Shown piece after piece: positions 15,920-24,684 of a DNA stretch of 64,000 bases (position 1 is its first letter; each line of letters opens with the position of its first letter). This DNA is from Lachnospiraceae bacterium UBA3772 (lineage in GTDB: Bacteria > Bacillota > Clostridia > Lachnospirales > Lachnospiraceae), in assembly GCA_002371025.1 (NCBI GenBank), contig DFFQ01000207.1, positions 3,080-67,079 on the forward strand, in the 5' to 3' direction. The position numbers were made by a program, and so were the translations under genes. The notes beneath the pieces are model-generated. The model was not told the DNA's origin and did not search any database. It saw nothing but the letters and a program-made list of their open reading frames with translations.

Positions 15920-15986
15920 ATTTACATAAAAATGAGCCATAGTCCCGGGAATGAGCCATAGTCCCGGGGAGTATGGCTCATTTTTT
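15920..15986 (+). repeat. REP-like palindrome, TGAGCC class with duplicated left half, forward core
   Basis: TTTACATAAAAATGAGCC, then ATAGTCCCGGGAATGAGCC and ATAGTCCCGGGGAGTATGG, closing with GGCTCATTTTTT. The left half is duplicated in tandem. Confidence 0.85.
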
Positions 15987-16003
15987 AAATTTGATTGGTT
16001 TGT

Positions 16004-16032
16004 TTGACAATGAGTCATTTTGGGTTTACAAT
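16004..16032 (+). promoter_or_regulatory. Promoter of the thiamine thiazole operon
   Basis: TTGACA (16004-16009), 17-base spacer, TACAAT (16027-16032), about 30 bases before the TPP riboswitch. Confidence 0.7.
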
Positions 16033-16059
16033 TATTAACTGTTTAAATTAAATAACAAT

Positions 16060-16150
16060 GATATGCGGGAGCTTGTGTGCCAGGCTGAGAGGAAGTTAAG
16101 AACTTCGACCGGTAACCTGATTTGGATAATGCCAACGTAGGGATGATAAA
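16060..16150 (+). ncRNA. TPP riboswitch (THI element)
   Basis: The conserved blocks occur in order: GCGGGAGC (16065), GGCTGAGAGGAAG (16083-16095), GACCGGTAACCTGATTTGG (the ACCTGAT box), GATAATGCCAACGTAGGGA. This is the standard thiamine pyrophosphate aptamer. A terminator hairpin 45 bases downstream provides the expression platform. It lies upstream of thiE-thiS-thiF-thiG-thiH, as expected. Confidence 0.95.
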
Positions 16151-16192
16151 CTGAATTTTAAAGATCAGCTTGTTTTAATATTACGATTTTAT

Positions 16193-16222
16193 GGAGTATC
16201 CTTTTTGGGGTACTCTTTTTTT
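16193..16222 (+). terminator. Riboswitch-controlled terminator
   Basis: GAGTATCC (16194-16201) pairs with GGGTACTC (16208-16215; one G-T pair) followed by TTTTTTT. Expected to form when TPP is bound. Confidence 0.8.
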
Positions 16223-16224
16223 GC

Positions 16225-16312
16225 GTAGGCAACGAGGCGAGAGGGCATTGCGAAGTTGAGCCATAAGGCGAGATGCACGAAGTTGATCCGCAAGTCGAGA
16301 TATTGACTAAAT
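16225..16312 (+). repeat. Degenerate short tandem repeats in the thi leader
   Basis: About three imperfect 28-33-bp units of the type AAGGCGAGATGCACGAAGTTGA between the riboswitch terminator and the palindrome. No ORF. Same kind of decaying repeats as after thiF and thiG. Confidence 0.5.
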
Positions 16313-16314
16313 AA

Positions 16315-16369
16315 GTTAACATAAAAATGGACCATAGCCTCCGGGACCTAGGTCCACTTTTATGTAAAC
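16315..16369 (-). repeat. REP-like palindrome, TGGACC class, full length, reverse core, in the thi leader
   Basis: GTTAACATAAAAATGGACC ... GGTCCACTTTTATGTAAAC, core GCCTCCGGGACC. It sits between the riboswitch platform and thiE, inside the transcript that must be read through to make the operon. Confidence 0.95.
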
Positions 16370-16383
16370 TAAAAGGAGATAAG

Positions 16384-17007
16384 ATGGCAGATAAAAAATT
16401 ATATTTTATTACGGACAGTTCAGAGTATGAGAGGGACGAGTTCCTTCGTAGAGTTGAAGAGGCTTTAAAGGCCGGGGTGTCTTTGATACAGCTTCGTGAA
16501 AAAAATAAAACTACAAGAGAATATATAGAAATGGCGACAGCAGTGCATGAGCTGACAAAAAAATATAATGTGCCTCTTATAATAGATGACCGTGTGGATG
16601 TAATGCTGGCGGTTGATGCGGAAGGTGTCCATCTTGGCGCAGAAGATATGCCCCTTGATATGGCAAGAAAGCTGATCGGTCCGGATAAAATCCTGGGTGC
16701 CACCACAAAAACAGTTGAAGCCGCTCGTGCCGCTTATGAAAATGGAGCTGATTATCTTGGGGTTGGAGCCATTTTTCCAACTACTACAAAGGTTAAGACA
16801 ATTCTTACTTCGACAGATACGCTTTCAAAAATATGCAAAAATGTTCCTATCCCCGTTTTTGCTATAGGTGGTCTTAATCCTTCTAATTTAGATGTGTTAA
16901 ATGGAATTGATATTGAAGGAGTCTGCGTTGTATCAGCTATTATGAAGGCTGATTCACCTTATAATGCCACATTAGAGATGCAGAGAGCAATCTCCCAGCT
17001 GAATTAA
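16384..17007 (+). CDS. thiE: Thiamine phosphate synthase
   Basis: A 207-aa TIM-barrel enzyme that joins HMP-pyrophosphate and the thiazole phosphate to give thiamine phosphate. Seen: LYFITD at the start, IQLREKN (pyrophosphate/Lys contact), PLIIDDRVDVMLAVDAEGVHLG, then ADYLGVGAIFPTTTK and PVFAIGGL, all ThiE hallmarks. An in-frame ATG at 16327 lies within the palindrome and would add a repeat-encoded leader of 19 residues; AAAAGGAG just before ATG 16384 makes the shorter form correct. First gene of the thiE-S-F-G-H operon under the TPP riboswitch. Confidence 0.93.
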   Translation: MADKKLYFITDSSEYERDEFLRRVEEALKAGVSLIQLREKNKTTREYIEMATAVHELTKKYNVPLIIDDRVDVMLAVDAEGVHLGAEDMPLDMARKLIGPDKILGATTKTVEAARAAYENGADYLGVGAIFPTTTKVKTILTSTDTLSKICKNVPIPVFAIGGLNPSNLDVLNGIDIEGVCVVSAIMKADSPYNATLEMQRAISQLN

Positions 17008-17064
17008 TATTAAGCTGAACTAAATAAAAAAATTAAGATAGATTTTTTTTAGAAAGGAGCTCAT

Positions 17065-17259
17065 ATGGTAAAAGTAAATGGCGAGTCATATGAAATGGAT
17101 GGCAGATCGGTAGCATTTATGCTGGATAGTCTTAACTATGACAGGACAAAGATCGCAGTTGAACTTAACGAGGATATAGTTCCTAAGCAAACTTATGAAG
17201 AGACAATCTTAAAAAACGGTGACGTAGTTGAAGTAGTAAGTTTTGTGGGCGGCGGCTGA
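17065..17259 (+). CDS. thiS: Sulfur carrier protein ThiS
   Basis: A 64-aa ubiquitin-like protein ending in VSFVGGG. The C-terminal Gly-Gly is adenylated by ThiF and converted to a thiocarboxylate that donates sulfur to ThiG. NGESYEMDG at the start and AVELNEDIVPK in the middle match the family. AAAGGAGCTC precedes ATG 17065. It lies 57 bases after thiE and 71 before thiF. Confidence 0.92.
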   Translation: MVKVNGESYEMDGRSVAFMLDSLNYDRTKIAVELNEDIVPKQTYEETILKNGDVVEVVSFVGGG

Positions 17260-17330
17260 TAAAGGAGATTTTTTTTCATTAATCAGCAGCTTGTATATTC
17301 ATAAATTCAGTACTTAGTGAGGGAATCATC

Positions 17331-17972
17331 ATGAACAACATTCCATCAAAAGAAGAATTTTACGAGGCACTTAGTGTAAGGCATGGCAAGGAAAATCAAG
17401 AAAAATTCCAGGCAGCGACGGTTGCAGTTTGTGGTCTTGGGGGCCTTGGTTCAAATATTTCCATCTGCCTTGCAAGAGCGGGTGTAGGAAAACTCATTTT
17501 AATTGACTTCGATAAGGTTGATATAACAAACATTCATAGACAGCAGTATAAGCTTGCTCAGATCGGAATGGATAAAACAAAGGCGTTAGCAGAAAATCTG
17601 AGAGAGATAAATCCATTTATGGAAATAGAAACTCATCAAACAAGAGTAAATGAATCTAACATCCACGATCTTATCCAGGAGGCGGAAATAGTCTGCGAGG
17701 CATTTGATAATGCTACGAGCAAGGCTATGCTGGTTAATTATGTTTTGGAACATTTTCCAGATAAATATATAATTTCAGGATCCGGAATGGCTGGATTTAA
17801 AAGCGCGAATATGATAAAAACAAAGAAATTATCAAAAAGGTTTTATCTTTGCGGCGACGGTGTCAGTGATGTAAATCAGGGAATCGGACTCATTTCATCA
17901 AGAGTTATGGTCTGCGCTGCACACGAGGCCCATATGGTTCTAAGAATCCTTATGGGTGAGACGGATGTGTAA
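17331..17972 (+). CDS. thiF: ThiS adenylyltransferase ThiF
   Basis: A 213-aa E1-like enzyme that adenylates the ThiS C-terminus. The ATP-binding loop GLGGLGSNISICLARAGVG (about 32-50) is followed by IDFDKVDITNIHRQQY (the DxxNxxRQ motif) and an Asp-Asn pair (EAFDNATSK). This is the short ThiF form of Clostridia, lacking a C-terminal zinc-Cys cluster. Its last codons (ETDV-stop) and the following 20 bases are the first unit of a four-fold degenerate tandem repeat that fills the gap to thiG. Confidence 0.92.
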   Translation: MNNIPSKEEFYEALSVRHGKENQEKFQAATVAVCGLGGLGSNISICLARAGVGKLILIDFDKVDITNIHRQQYKLAQIGMDKTKALAENLREINPFMEIETHQTRVNESNIHDLIQEAEIVCEAFDNATSKAMLVNYVLEHFPDKYIISGSGMAGFKSANMIKTKKLSKRFYLCGDGVSDVNQGIGLISSRVMVCAAHEAHMVLRILMGETDV

Positions 17973-18109
17973 ATTAAGCGTGAGGAGCCGCATGAGGTGA
18001 CGGACGTGTGATTTAGCGCTTGGAAGCCGCAAAAAGAGGCAGATGAGTAAATTAGCGCCAAGGATTCGCATGAAGTAGACGGATGTGTAAATTAAGCGCT
18101 ACCCGCAAT
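17956..18109 (+). repeat. Four degenerate ~40-bp tandem copies of the thiF 3' end
   Basis: Units at about 17956, 17996, 18036 and 18076 each contain a variant of GACGGATGTGTAAATTAAGC followed by an AGCCGCATGA-like tail. The first unit spans the thiF stop codon; later units keep a stop in the same place. Confidence 0.75.
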
Positions 18110-18251
18110 GCCTGAAAAAAGTTAAGACTTCTAGGGCTGATATGAGAAAATGATGAGATAGCGCTGTGGTCATGAAAAGCAAGCTAAATTAAAAGTCATT
18201 CGTCATGCCACAAAAGTTAAATAATATTTGGAATAAAAAGAGGAAAAAAAT

Positions 18252-19031
18252 ATGATAGATAATAAAAACAGTGACAAGCTTGTGATCGGTGGCAGGGAGT
18301 TTAATTCCCGCTTTATCCTTGGGTCTGGCAAATATTCCATGAAGCTTATCGAAGCTGCTATAAAGGATGCCGGGGCCGAGATAATCACACTTGCGGTAAG
18401 ACGTACAAATACAAAGGAAGAGGAAAATATCCTTGATTTCATCCCTGAAAATGTAACCCTCCTTCCTAATACAAGTGGCGCAAGAGATGCAAAGGAAGCT
18501 GTAAGAATAGCACGCCTGGCAAGGGAACTGGGCTGTGGTGATATGGTAAAGATTGAGATAATGAAAGATACTAAATATCTTCTGCCTGATAACTATGAAA
18601 CTATCAAAGCTACTGAAATACTTGCAAAAGAAGGCTTTATTGTAATGCCTTATATGTATCCGGATCTAAACTGTGCAAGAGAGCTTGTAAATGTTGGCGC
18701 AGCTTCAGTTATGCCTCTTGCTTCACCTATAGGTTCAAATAAGGGACTTGCAACAAAAGAATTCATACAGATTCTGATTGATGAGATAGATCTTCCTATT
18801 ATTGTTGACGCAGGCATTGGAAAGCCTTCTCAGGCCTGCGAAGCAATGGAAATGGGTGCTGCCGCAGTTATGGCAAATACAGCCCTTGCTACATCAGGTG
18901 ATCTTATGCTTATGGCATCAGCTTTTAAGGATGCGATAAATGCAGGTCGTAAGGCTTATCTTTCAGGACTTGGCCGCGTACTCCAGAGAGGAGCAGCATC
19001 CTCAGATCCACTTACAGGATTTCTTAGATAG
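18252..19031 (+). CDS. thiG: Thiazole synthase ThiG
   Basis: A 259-aa TIM-barrel enzyme that forms the thiazole phosphate of thiamine from DXP, dehydroglycine and ThiS thiocarboxylate. Seen: [10 protein letters not shown] (start), [45 protein letters not shown] with the catalytic Lys, [12 protein letters not shown] and [19 protein letters not shown]. Full length for the family. Its last codons plus stop are the first unit of a degenerate tandem repeat running toward thiH. Confidence 0.94.
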   Translation: MIDNKNSDKLVIGGREFNSRFILGSGKYSMKLIEAAIKDAGAEIITLAVRRTNTKEEENILDFIPENVTLLPNTSGARDAKEAVRIARLARELGCGDMVKIEIMKDTKYLLPDNYETIKATEILAKEGFIVMPYMYPDLNCARELVNVGAASVMPLASPIGSNKGLATKEFIQILIDEIDLPIIVDAGIGKPSQACEAMEMGAAAVMANTALATSGDLMLMASAFKDAINAGRKAYLSGLGRVLQRGAASSDPLTGFLR

Positions 19032-19172
19032 AAGTAGAAAACATAAGGATATTCTCATACAGGATTCCTAAGATAGAAGCAGAAAGAGTAATGGAATTAT
19101 CACACCGGAATCCTGATCTAGAAAATAAAGAACAGGGAAAGTGGTACATAGGAATCATAGAGTAGAAGTAAC
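19014..19172 (+). repeat. Degenerate tandem copies of the thiG 3' end
   Basis: ACAGGATTTCTTAGATAGAA at 19014 recurs as ACAGGATTCCTAAGATAGAA at 19059, then more weakly near 19102 (CCGGAATCCTGATCTAGAA) and 19149 (AGGAATCATAGAGTAGAAG). The period is about 45 bases. Confidence 0.7.
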
Positions 19173-19229
19173 ATTTGTATGGATAAACAGTAAGGAAACG
19201 GCATAGTGTTTCTTATCCAGGAGGCAGAT

Positions 19230-20489
19230 ATGGAGAATCATTTTTTTGTAGATTCGGATGAATTATCCCCAAAGGCATTGGAGATCAAGCATAGAATAGA
19301 ATCTGATCCAAAGGCCAGAACAAATCATATGGAATATCTTCCGGGGATGGATGTTCTTAAGTCAGATATATGTGAAAAAGTAATGAGTCATATGAAATCA
19401 TATGACTACAGCAAATACACAGCGTTGGATGTAAGAAGAGCGCTTAACCATGAAAGATGCACGATTGATGATTTCAAGGCGCTTCTTTCACCGGCGGCAG
19501 AGCCATTTTTAGAGGAAATGGCGAAGAGAGCAAGCCAGGAGACGAGTAAGCATTTTGGCAACACGGTTTACATTTTTACGCCAATCTATATTGCAAATTA
19601 TTGCGAGAATTACTGCATTTACTGCGGTTTCAACTGCTATAACAAGATAAATCGCCTGAAGCTCAGCCTTGAAGAGATTGAGCATGAGATGAAAGTTATC
19701 AGCGACAGCGGAATGGAGGAAATCCTTATCCTTACTGGGGAAAGCCCGGCCATGTCGGATGTGAGGTACATCGGTGAGGCATGTAAGGTCGCTAGGAAAT
19801 ATTTTCGCATGGTAGGGATCGAGGTTTATCCTGTAAATGTTTCTGATTATAAATATCTCCATGAATGTGGCGCGGACTATGTTACGGTTTTCCAGGAAAC
19901 TTACGACACTGATAGATATGAGCAGCTACATTTGATGGGAAATAAGAGAATCTGGCCATACCGTTTTGATGCACAGGAAAGAGCCCTGATGGGCGGCATG
20001 AGGGGGGTGGCATTTTCAGCCTTGCTGGGACTTTCAGATTTTAGAAAGGATGCGCTGGCGACAGCCCTCCATGTATTTTTCTTGCAGCGAAAATATCCTC
20101 ATGCGGAAATGTCACTTTCCTGCCCAAGGCTCAGACCTATCATAAATAACGAGACCATAAATCCACTTGATGTGGGAGAAAAGCAGCTCTGCCAGATATT
20201 ATGCGCCTACAGGATCTTCCTTCCTTTCGCCGGGATCACAGTATCATCTCGCGAATCAGCACAGTTTAGAAATGGCATCGTAAAGATAGCAGCGACCAAG
20301 GTATCTGCCGGAGTTTCAACAGGAATTGGAGATCATGAAGATAAGTATGAAAAAAGAAAAGAAGCAACGGATGTACATGGCGACGAGCAGTTTGAGATAG
20401 CTGACGAAAGAAGCCTTCAAAATATGTATAGTGACATTTCTGCGGAAGGCCTTCAGCCGGTATTAAATGATTACATATTTACAAGTTAA
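19230..20489 (+). CDS. thiH: 2-iminoacetate synthase ThiH (tyrosine lyase, radical SAM)
   Basis: A 419-aa radical SAM enzyme that cleaves tyrosine to dehydroglycine for thiazole synthesis. The cluster motif C125-x3-C129-x2-C132 (NYCENYCIYCGF) binds the 4Fe-4S/SAM centre; VFQETYDTDRY and MGGMRGVAFSALLGL follow, as in ThiH. It resembles HydG but lacks the HydG C-terminal CxxC extension, and the thi context agrees. ATG 19230 is chosen for CAGGAGG 5 bases upstream. The stop codon TAA 20487-20489 lies within the GTTAAC end of a palindromic repeat. Confidence 0.93.
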   Translation: MENHFFVDSDELSPKALEIKHRIESDPKARTNHMEYLPGMDVLKSDICEKVMSHMKSYDYSKYTALDVRRALNHERCTIDDFKALLSPAAEPFLEEMAKRASQETSKHFGNTVYIFTPIYIANYCENYCIYCGFNCYNKINRLKLSLEEIEHEMKVISDSGMEEILILTGESPAMSDVRYIGEACKVARKYFRMVGIEVYPVNVSDYKYLHECGADYVTVFQETYDTDRYEQLHLMGNKRIWPYRFDAQERALMGGMRGVAFSALLGLSDFRKDALATALHVFFLQRKYPHAEMSLSCPRLRPIINNETINPLDVGEKQLCQILCAYRIFLPFAGITVSSRESAQFRNGIVKIAATKVSAGVSTGIGDHEDKYEKRKEATDVHGDEQFEIADERSLQNMYSDISAEGLQPVLNDYIFTS

Positions 20490-20538
20490 CATAAAAATGG
20501 ACCACCCCCCCGGGACTGTGGTCCATTTTTATGTTAAC
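20485..20538 (-). repeat. REP-like palindrome, TGGACC class, full length, reverse core
   Basis: GTTAACATAAAAATGGACC ... GGTCCATTTTTATGTTAAC, core CCCCCCCGGGACT. It contains the thiH stop codon and separates thiH from the convergent ABC-2 operon. Confidence 0.95.
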
Positions 20539-20547
20539 TAGATTCGT

Positions 20548-21381
20548 TCAAGATCCGGTGCCGCTGTAGCGGCTGGCGCCGTACATCCAGAGTTTATAAC
20601 TCAGGTAAAAGAAGAATACTCCCGCAAAAGGTGAAAGCCACGAAAGAAGCGGAATTTCATCAGGCCTTAGTATCACAAGGCTTGGGTAGTAAGCGATAAA
20701 TGCAATGGGCATGATGAATGTAAAGATAAATCTAAATACCGGGTTAAAAATTGTTATCGGATACTTGGCATATTCTTTGAATCGATATACAAAATCCAGA
20801 ACGAAAAATGAATTCTGTATCCAAAAACAAGTTGCAGCTGCAGCGGTCTGAAGCGCGATCATTATAAGGGAAGCCGTGATAAGAAAAATCAAAAGCTTAA
20901 CAATTGAAAGAAAAGTAAATGCAAGGCCCATTTTAACCCAGGCATAGATAAGAGTTCCTATGCCGAATGCCAGCTGACCAAGTCCCTTAACATCAAATAC
21001 TTCCGACTGATAATAAAAGAAAAGATTTATAGGTCTGAAGCAGTATTTGATAAAATCGCCGGAATAAACATTCATACGAAGACTCCAGTTATTATCAAAG
21101 AAACACTGAGCCGGCGTAACGGAAATAAGTGAAAAACCATACAAAAACAGCATTTCATAATAAGTCCAGTTATTTATTGTTGGAAAATTCCGAAACAGGA
21201 TCCAGAAACCAACGAAACCGGAAATATTTGTGCATATCATTCCTATGGTTGAAATGATAAAATCCGCGCGGTAACTCATTTTACTCTTAAGGTCCTGAGC
21301 CAGGATCTTAAAATAAATGCGAAAATAAAATCTCAGGTTGTGTTTTTTCACCGTATCTTCATTTAAAGAAATAGTTTTCAT
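20548..21381 (-). CDS. ABC-2 type transporter permease (second permease)
   Basis: A 277-aa polytopic protein with about six membrane segments, similar in layout to the COG3694/COG4587 ABC-2 permeases that pair with a daunorubicin-type ATPase. The start at 21381 (MKTISLNE) is chosen because GGAGG lies 8 bases upstream; an in-frame ATG at 21396 overlaps that site and the end of the preceding permease. Last gene of a three-gene ATPase-permease-permease operon on the minus strand, probably an exporter of a lipid, drug or peptide. Substrate unknown. Confidence 0.82.
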   Translation of the reverse strand: MKTISLNEDTVKKHNLRFYFRIYFKILAQDLKSKMSYRADFIISTIGMICTNISGFVGFWILFRNFPTINNWTYYEMLFLYGFSLISVTPAQCFFDNNWSLRMNVYSGDFIKYCFRPINLFFYYQSEVFDVKGLGQLAFGIGTLIYAWVKMGLAFTFLSIVKLLIFLITASLIMIALQTAAAATCFWIQNSFFVLDFVYRFKEYAKYPITIFNPVFRFIFTFIMPIAFIAYYPSLVILRPDEIPLLSWLSPFAGVFFFYLSYKLWMYGASRYSGTGS

Positions 21382-21385
21382 CAGA

Positions 21386-22189
21386 TCAACCTCCATTCAC
21401 AGTAATCTGCTTTATTGAAATCTTCCAGAATAATTTGCTTATTATAAACATTACAATGCACCAGCCCAGCTGCATTAAAAGGGTGGAAAGCGTTGCCTGC
21501 CATTTTAAATCTTTCCCTAAAAGTATGGAAAGTGGAGCATTGTAAATGGATTGAAACGGCAGATAATAAACTATCTTTTTTAATGTTTCAGGGAAAAATG
21601 CAATAGGAATTGTTACCCCCGAAAACAGCATGACCACCACCTGTTTCATAATATTTATACCCCAGATGGACTCGGTATAAAGGCAAATGGTTCCTACAAA
21701 AAAGTCGATACTGTAATTTATTGATACCGCTAAAACAACCGAGATCGCGAAGTAAACCAGGTTGATACCCATTGGGATCGCGCCGTGAGTCACCACTGTA
21801 ACTATGATAAACGTCGGTAAAAATGTAAGGAAAAACTGGCTGATAAATGATCCGGAATATGACCAGAACAGATATTTCCTGTAGTCCATGGGTTTAAGCA
21901 GGTCTAATACGATCTTTCCGGATTGGATATTCCTTCCGATTTCCCATACAGCATACATTTCCATGAAATTAAACAATGCAGTAGCAAGAACTAGATAAAT
22001 AAGGGTGTCCGAAAATGTCATCCCCCTCACCACACTAGTACCTGCGGATTTATAAATTGCCTGCCATAAAAAGTAAATGATGGTGAGATATAAAATGTTC
22101 CCGATGACAATGATTACAAAGGACAGGCGAAATTGCAGTGATTCAATAAGGCCAGCTCTTGTTAAGGTCAGGTATTTCCTTAATTTCAT
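21386..22189 (-). CDS. ABC-2 type transporter permease (first permease)
   Basis: A 267-aa membrane protein with about six segments, starting MKLRKYLTLTRAGLIESLQFRLSF, a typical N-terminus of this ABC-2 permease family. GGGAGGAGG lies 5 bases upstream of the start at 22189. It ends 4 bases before the start of the next permease, so translation is tightly coupled. Together they form a heterodimeric channel powered by the upstream ATPase. Confidence 0.83.
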   Translation of the reverse strand: MKLRKYLTLTRAGLIESLQFRLSFVIIVIGNILYLTIIYFLWQAIYKSAGTSVVRGMTFSDTLIYLVLATALFNFMEMYAVWEIGRNIQSGKIVLDLLKPMDYRKYLFWSYSGSFISQFFLTFLPTFIIVTVVTHGAIPMGINLVYFAISVVLAVSINYSIDFFVGTICLYTESIWGINIMKQVVVMLFSGVTIPIAFFPETLKKIVYYLPFQSIYNAPLSILLGKDLKWQATLSTLLMQLGWCIVMFIISKLFWKISIKQITVNGG

Positions 22190-22273
22190 ATGGTCCTCCT
22201 CCCAGATTATAAATTCATATAGTCGTCATCCCGTTGGATAATGAAAATGATGATTCAATAATTTAATTGATCT

Positions 22274-23275
22274 TTAGATATGTTCTTCGTAAATTTTCTT
22301 TATAACTTCTTCAGTTGATATTTCTTCAAGCTGCATATCCTTTATAGAATATGACTTCTGAAGTTCGCTAAGGACATCAATGACCTTGATCTTGTCTTCA
22401 TTTACAAGGATAGAGATCCAGTCTTCATCAGCAGAAATGGAACATTCAGGATACATTTTTTTGATATTTCCTGCTTCTTTCTCTAAGTCTCCATTTATCC
22501 TGATCTTTAGTGTTCGATAAGAACCAAAGAAACCTTTCAGGTGCTCTATATCATTGTCATAAAGCATTTTTCCTTTATCTATTATTACGATCCTCTTACA
22601 GAGAGCGTCTACATCTCCCATATCATGGGTTGTAAGGATGACAGTGGTTTTCTTTTCTTTATTCAGTGCCTGGATCAGGGTCCTTATCTTTGCTTTCATT
22701 GAAACGTCAAGGCCGATGGTAGGTTCATCCAGGAAAACAATCTTTGGATTATGCAGAAATGCGGCAAGTATATCACTTAAAGTCCTTTGTCCAAGAGACA
22801 TTTGCCTTACAGGCTTATGAAGGATTGGTTCGATATCCACAAGTGACTGATAAAATTCAAGAATATCTTTATAATCTGCGTCGTTTACCTGATAAATATC
22901 TTTTAAGATTTTAAATGATTCTACCAGAGGAAGTGCCCACCAGAGCTGTGATCTCTGGCCAAATACAACACCAATTTCCTGAGCATTTCGGCTTCGGTTT
23001 TCGTAGGGAACATTTCCGCTTACTATTAATTCGCCACGGCTTGGCTGGAGCACACCGGTCATCATTTTAATCGTTGTGGATTTTCCGGCGCCGTTAGGCC
23101 CAAGATAGCCAACGATTTCACCCTGATCAATAGTCATGGTTATATCATCTACAGCGTGGACTATCTTATAATCTCTTGAGAAAAGATCTTTAAGACTTCC
23201 TTTAAGTCCTTCGTGACGATTAAGAACTTTAAAATCTTTGGAAACATTTTTCATAATGATTGCGTGCTCTGCCAT
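22274..23275 (-). CDS. ABC transporter ATP-binding protein (ABC-2/DrrA-like)
   Basis: A 333-aa ATPase with Walker A GPNGAGKST (about 60-68), Q-loop in VVFGQRSQLWW, signature MSLGQRT (about 157-163), Walker B IVFLDEPTIGLD (about 175-186) and H-loop TTHDMGD. The C-terminal 90 residues form the accessory domain usual in this COG4586-like family. First gene of the minus-strand exporter operon, with two permeases following. It is transcribed divergently from an AraC-type regulator; three palindromic boxes lie between them. Confidence 0.9.
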   Translation of the reverse strand: MAEHAIIMKNVSKDFKVLNRHEGLKGSLKDLFSRDYKIVHAVDDITMTIDQGEIVGYLGPNGAGKSTTIKMMTGVLQPSRGELIVSGNVPYENRSRNAQEIGVVFGQRSQLWWALPLVESFKILKDIYQVNDADYKDILEFYQSLVDIEPILHKPVRQMSLGQRTLSDILAAFLHNPKIVFLDEPTIGLDVSMKAKIRTLIQALNKEKKTTVILTTHDMGDVDALCKRIVIIDKGKMLYDNDIEHLKGFFGSYRTLKIRINGDLEKEAGNIKKMYPECSISADEDWISILVNEDKIKVIDVLSELQKSYSIKDMQLEEISTEEVIKKIYEEHI

Positions 23276-23342
23276 TTTTTCATCTCCTTTATATTGTGTG
23301 GGTTATATATTTTAAGTATTTATTTGCTAGGTAGTCTGTTGA

Positions 23343-23435
23343 TTCAGCAGCTGAATATTTCAGTGACCCAGGGGCATTAATTTCAGCAGCTGAATATTTC
23401 AGTGACTCAGGATCATTAAATCTTAGCAGCTGAAA
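23343..23435. promoter_or_regulatory. Three palindromic boxes between the ABC operon and the araC-type gene
   Basis: TTCAGCAGCTGAA occurs perfectly at 23343-23355 and 23382-23394, and as TTAGCAGCTGAAA at 23423-23435. The first two lie in a 39-bp direct repeat (TTCAGCAGCTGAATATTTCA then GTGAC[C/T]CAGG). Direct repeats with a dyad in a divergent promoter region are a plausible operator for the adjacent AraC-type regulator. The rest of this 316-base gap shows only AT-rich promoter-like sequence. Confidence 0.6.
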
Positions 23436-23591
23436 ACTTTCTTCTTTTTAGATATGCTTGATTATTTACTTGATTATAAGTATATTATCTTTATAAGAGT
23501 ATTTATATGGTGTTTCATATCCATTTTTATAACTATCTTGTATGTGGAAAATAGATTGTTATAGATTTTACTGATTTAGGAGAATATTGTT

Positions 23592-24497
23592 ATGAAACGA
23601 GAATTAATGGGGCTCATTGTTAAAAGAACTGATGGTTCAGAAATAATAAATTATAATAATGAGGCATTTCCATCTTACATTAATGATGGGTGGATAAAGC
23701 CACATGTGACCTGGGAGAGGGTGCCACATTTTCATGAGGATGTGGAGCTGCTTTCGGTTAAATCCGGGCGGATGGCCTATTCTGTAAATGGTAAGATCAT
23801 TGAATTAAATGCGGGAGATACCATTTTCGTAAATGCAAATCAGATCCACTATAGTCTTGCGTTGGAAGATGAGATGGCGAGATACGTAATATTTGTCATT
23901 AATCCATCTATTTTAAAAACATCGGTTGCTGTGGAGATGCAGGCGGTTATGCCGATTCTTTCAAATCCCAACCTGCCGTACATAAGATTTTGGCACAAAT
24001 ATGAAAATTCGAAAGCTATTTATGAAATAATGCAGACTCTGCCGGATGTGAGGCAGGACGCGTTTCAGGTGACGAAGCGATTCTTTTCAATCTGGGAGAT
24101 TATTATGAGGCAGGGGCAGTCCTACGGCTTCATTGGAAATGATATTGATGTGGATATTCATATGCAGTCATTTAAAAAAATGATGTATTTTATCCAGAAG
24201 GAATATCAAAATAAGGTGACCCTGGAGATGATCGCGGCCAGCGGTGGGGTTAGCAAATCCCTGTGTAATAAGCTCTTTAAGAAATATGTGGATGTGTCGC
24301 CTATTAATTATCTTCTGGAACTCAGGATTAAAAAAGTTACGGAATATCTTCGTACGACTTCGTACTCGTTAACGGAGATAGCGGAACTGTGCGGGTTTAA
24401 CGGCGCCAGTTATATGGCGGAAATGTTTAAAAAGTTAGTGGGAAAATCCCCACTGAATTATCGCAACGAACAAGCCCATTTAAAAACCGAGCTATAA
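23592..24497 (+). CDS. AraC family transcriptional regulator
   Basis: A 301-aa protein with an N-terminal cupin-like sensor (HFHEDVELLSVKSG at about 46-59, AGDTIFVNANQIHY at about 75-88) and a C-terminal double helix-turn-helix (about 200-295) with ELRIKKVTEYL and the AraC signature ending FKKLVGKSPLNYR. It likely senses a small ligand and controls the divergent ABC exporter operon. AGGAGA precedes ATG 23592. Confidence 0.9.
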   Translation: MKRELMGLIVKRTDGSEIINYNNEAFPSYINDGWIKPHVTWERVPHFHEDVELLSVKSGRMAYSVNGKIIELNAGDTIFVNANQIHYSLALEDEMARYVIFVINPSILKTSVAVEMQAVMPILSNPNLPYIRFWHKYENSKAIYEIMQTLPDVRQDAFQVTKRFFSIWEIIMRQGQSYGFIGNDIDVDIHMQSFKKMMYFIQKEYQNKVTLEMIAASGGVSKSLCNKLFKKYVDVSPINYLLELRIKKVTEYLRTTSYSLTEIAELCGFNGASYMAEMFKKLVGKSPLNYRNEQAHLKTEL

Positions 24498-24501
24498 CCC
24501 C

Positions 24502-24548
24502 GAAAGTGGACCTAGGTCCCGGAGGCTATGGTCCATAGTTATGTTAAC
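24502..24548 (+). repeat. REP-like palindrome, TGGACC class, forward core, left end shortened
   Basis: AAAGTGGACCTAGG then TCCCGGAGGCTATGGTCC and ATAGTTATGTTAAC. It lies just after the AraC-type gene. Confidence 0.85.
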
Positions 24549-24620
24549 TTGAATGAGGCATAAATGAATCTTATCCCGCGATTTATGGTTGATTTACGGT
24601 TTATTGCATATAAAAATACT

Positions 24621-24662
24621 GTTTACATAAAATGAGCCATAGCCTCCGGGACTTGTGGCTCA
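24621..24662 (-). repeat. REP-like palindrome, TGAGCC class, reverse core, right end shortened
   Basis: GTTTACATAAAATGAGCCAT, core GCCTCCGGGACT, TGTGGCTCA. It ends directly at the ribosome site of the CobI/CbiL gene. Confidence 0.85.
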
Positions 24663-24684
24663 GAAATTGGAGAAAGAAGAAAAA

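Noticed and set aside
19230-20489. HydG (hydrogenase maturation) instead of ThiH
   Set aside because: No HydG C-terminal CxxC extension is visible and the gene lies at the end of a thi operon.
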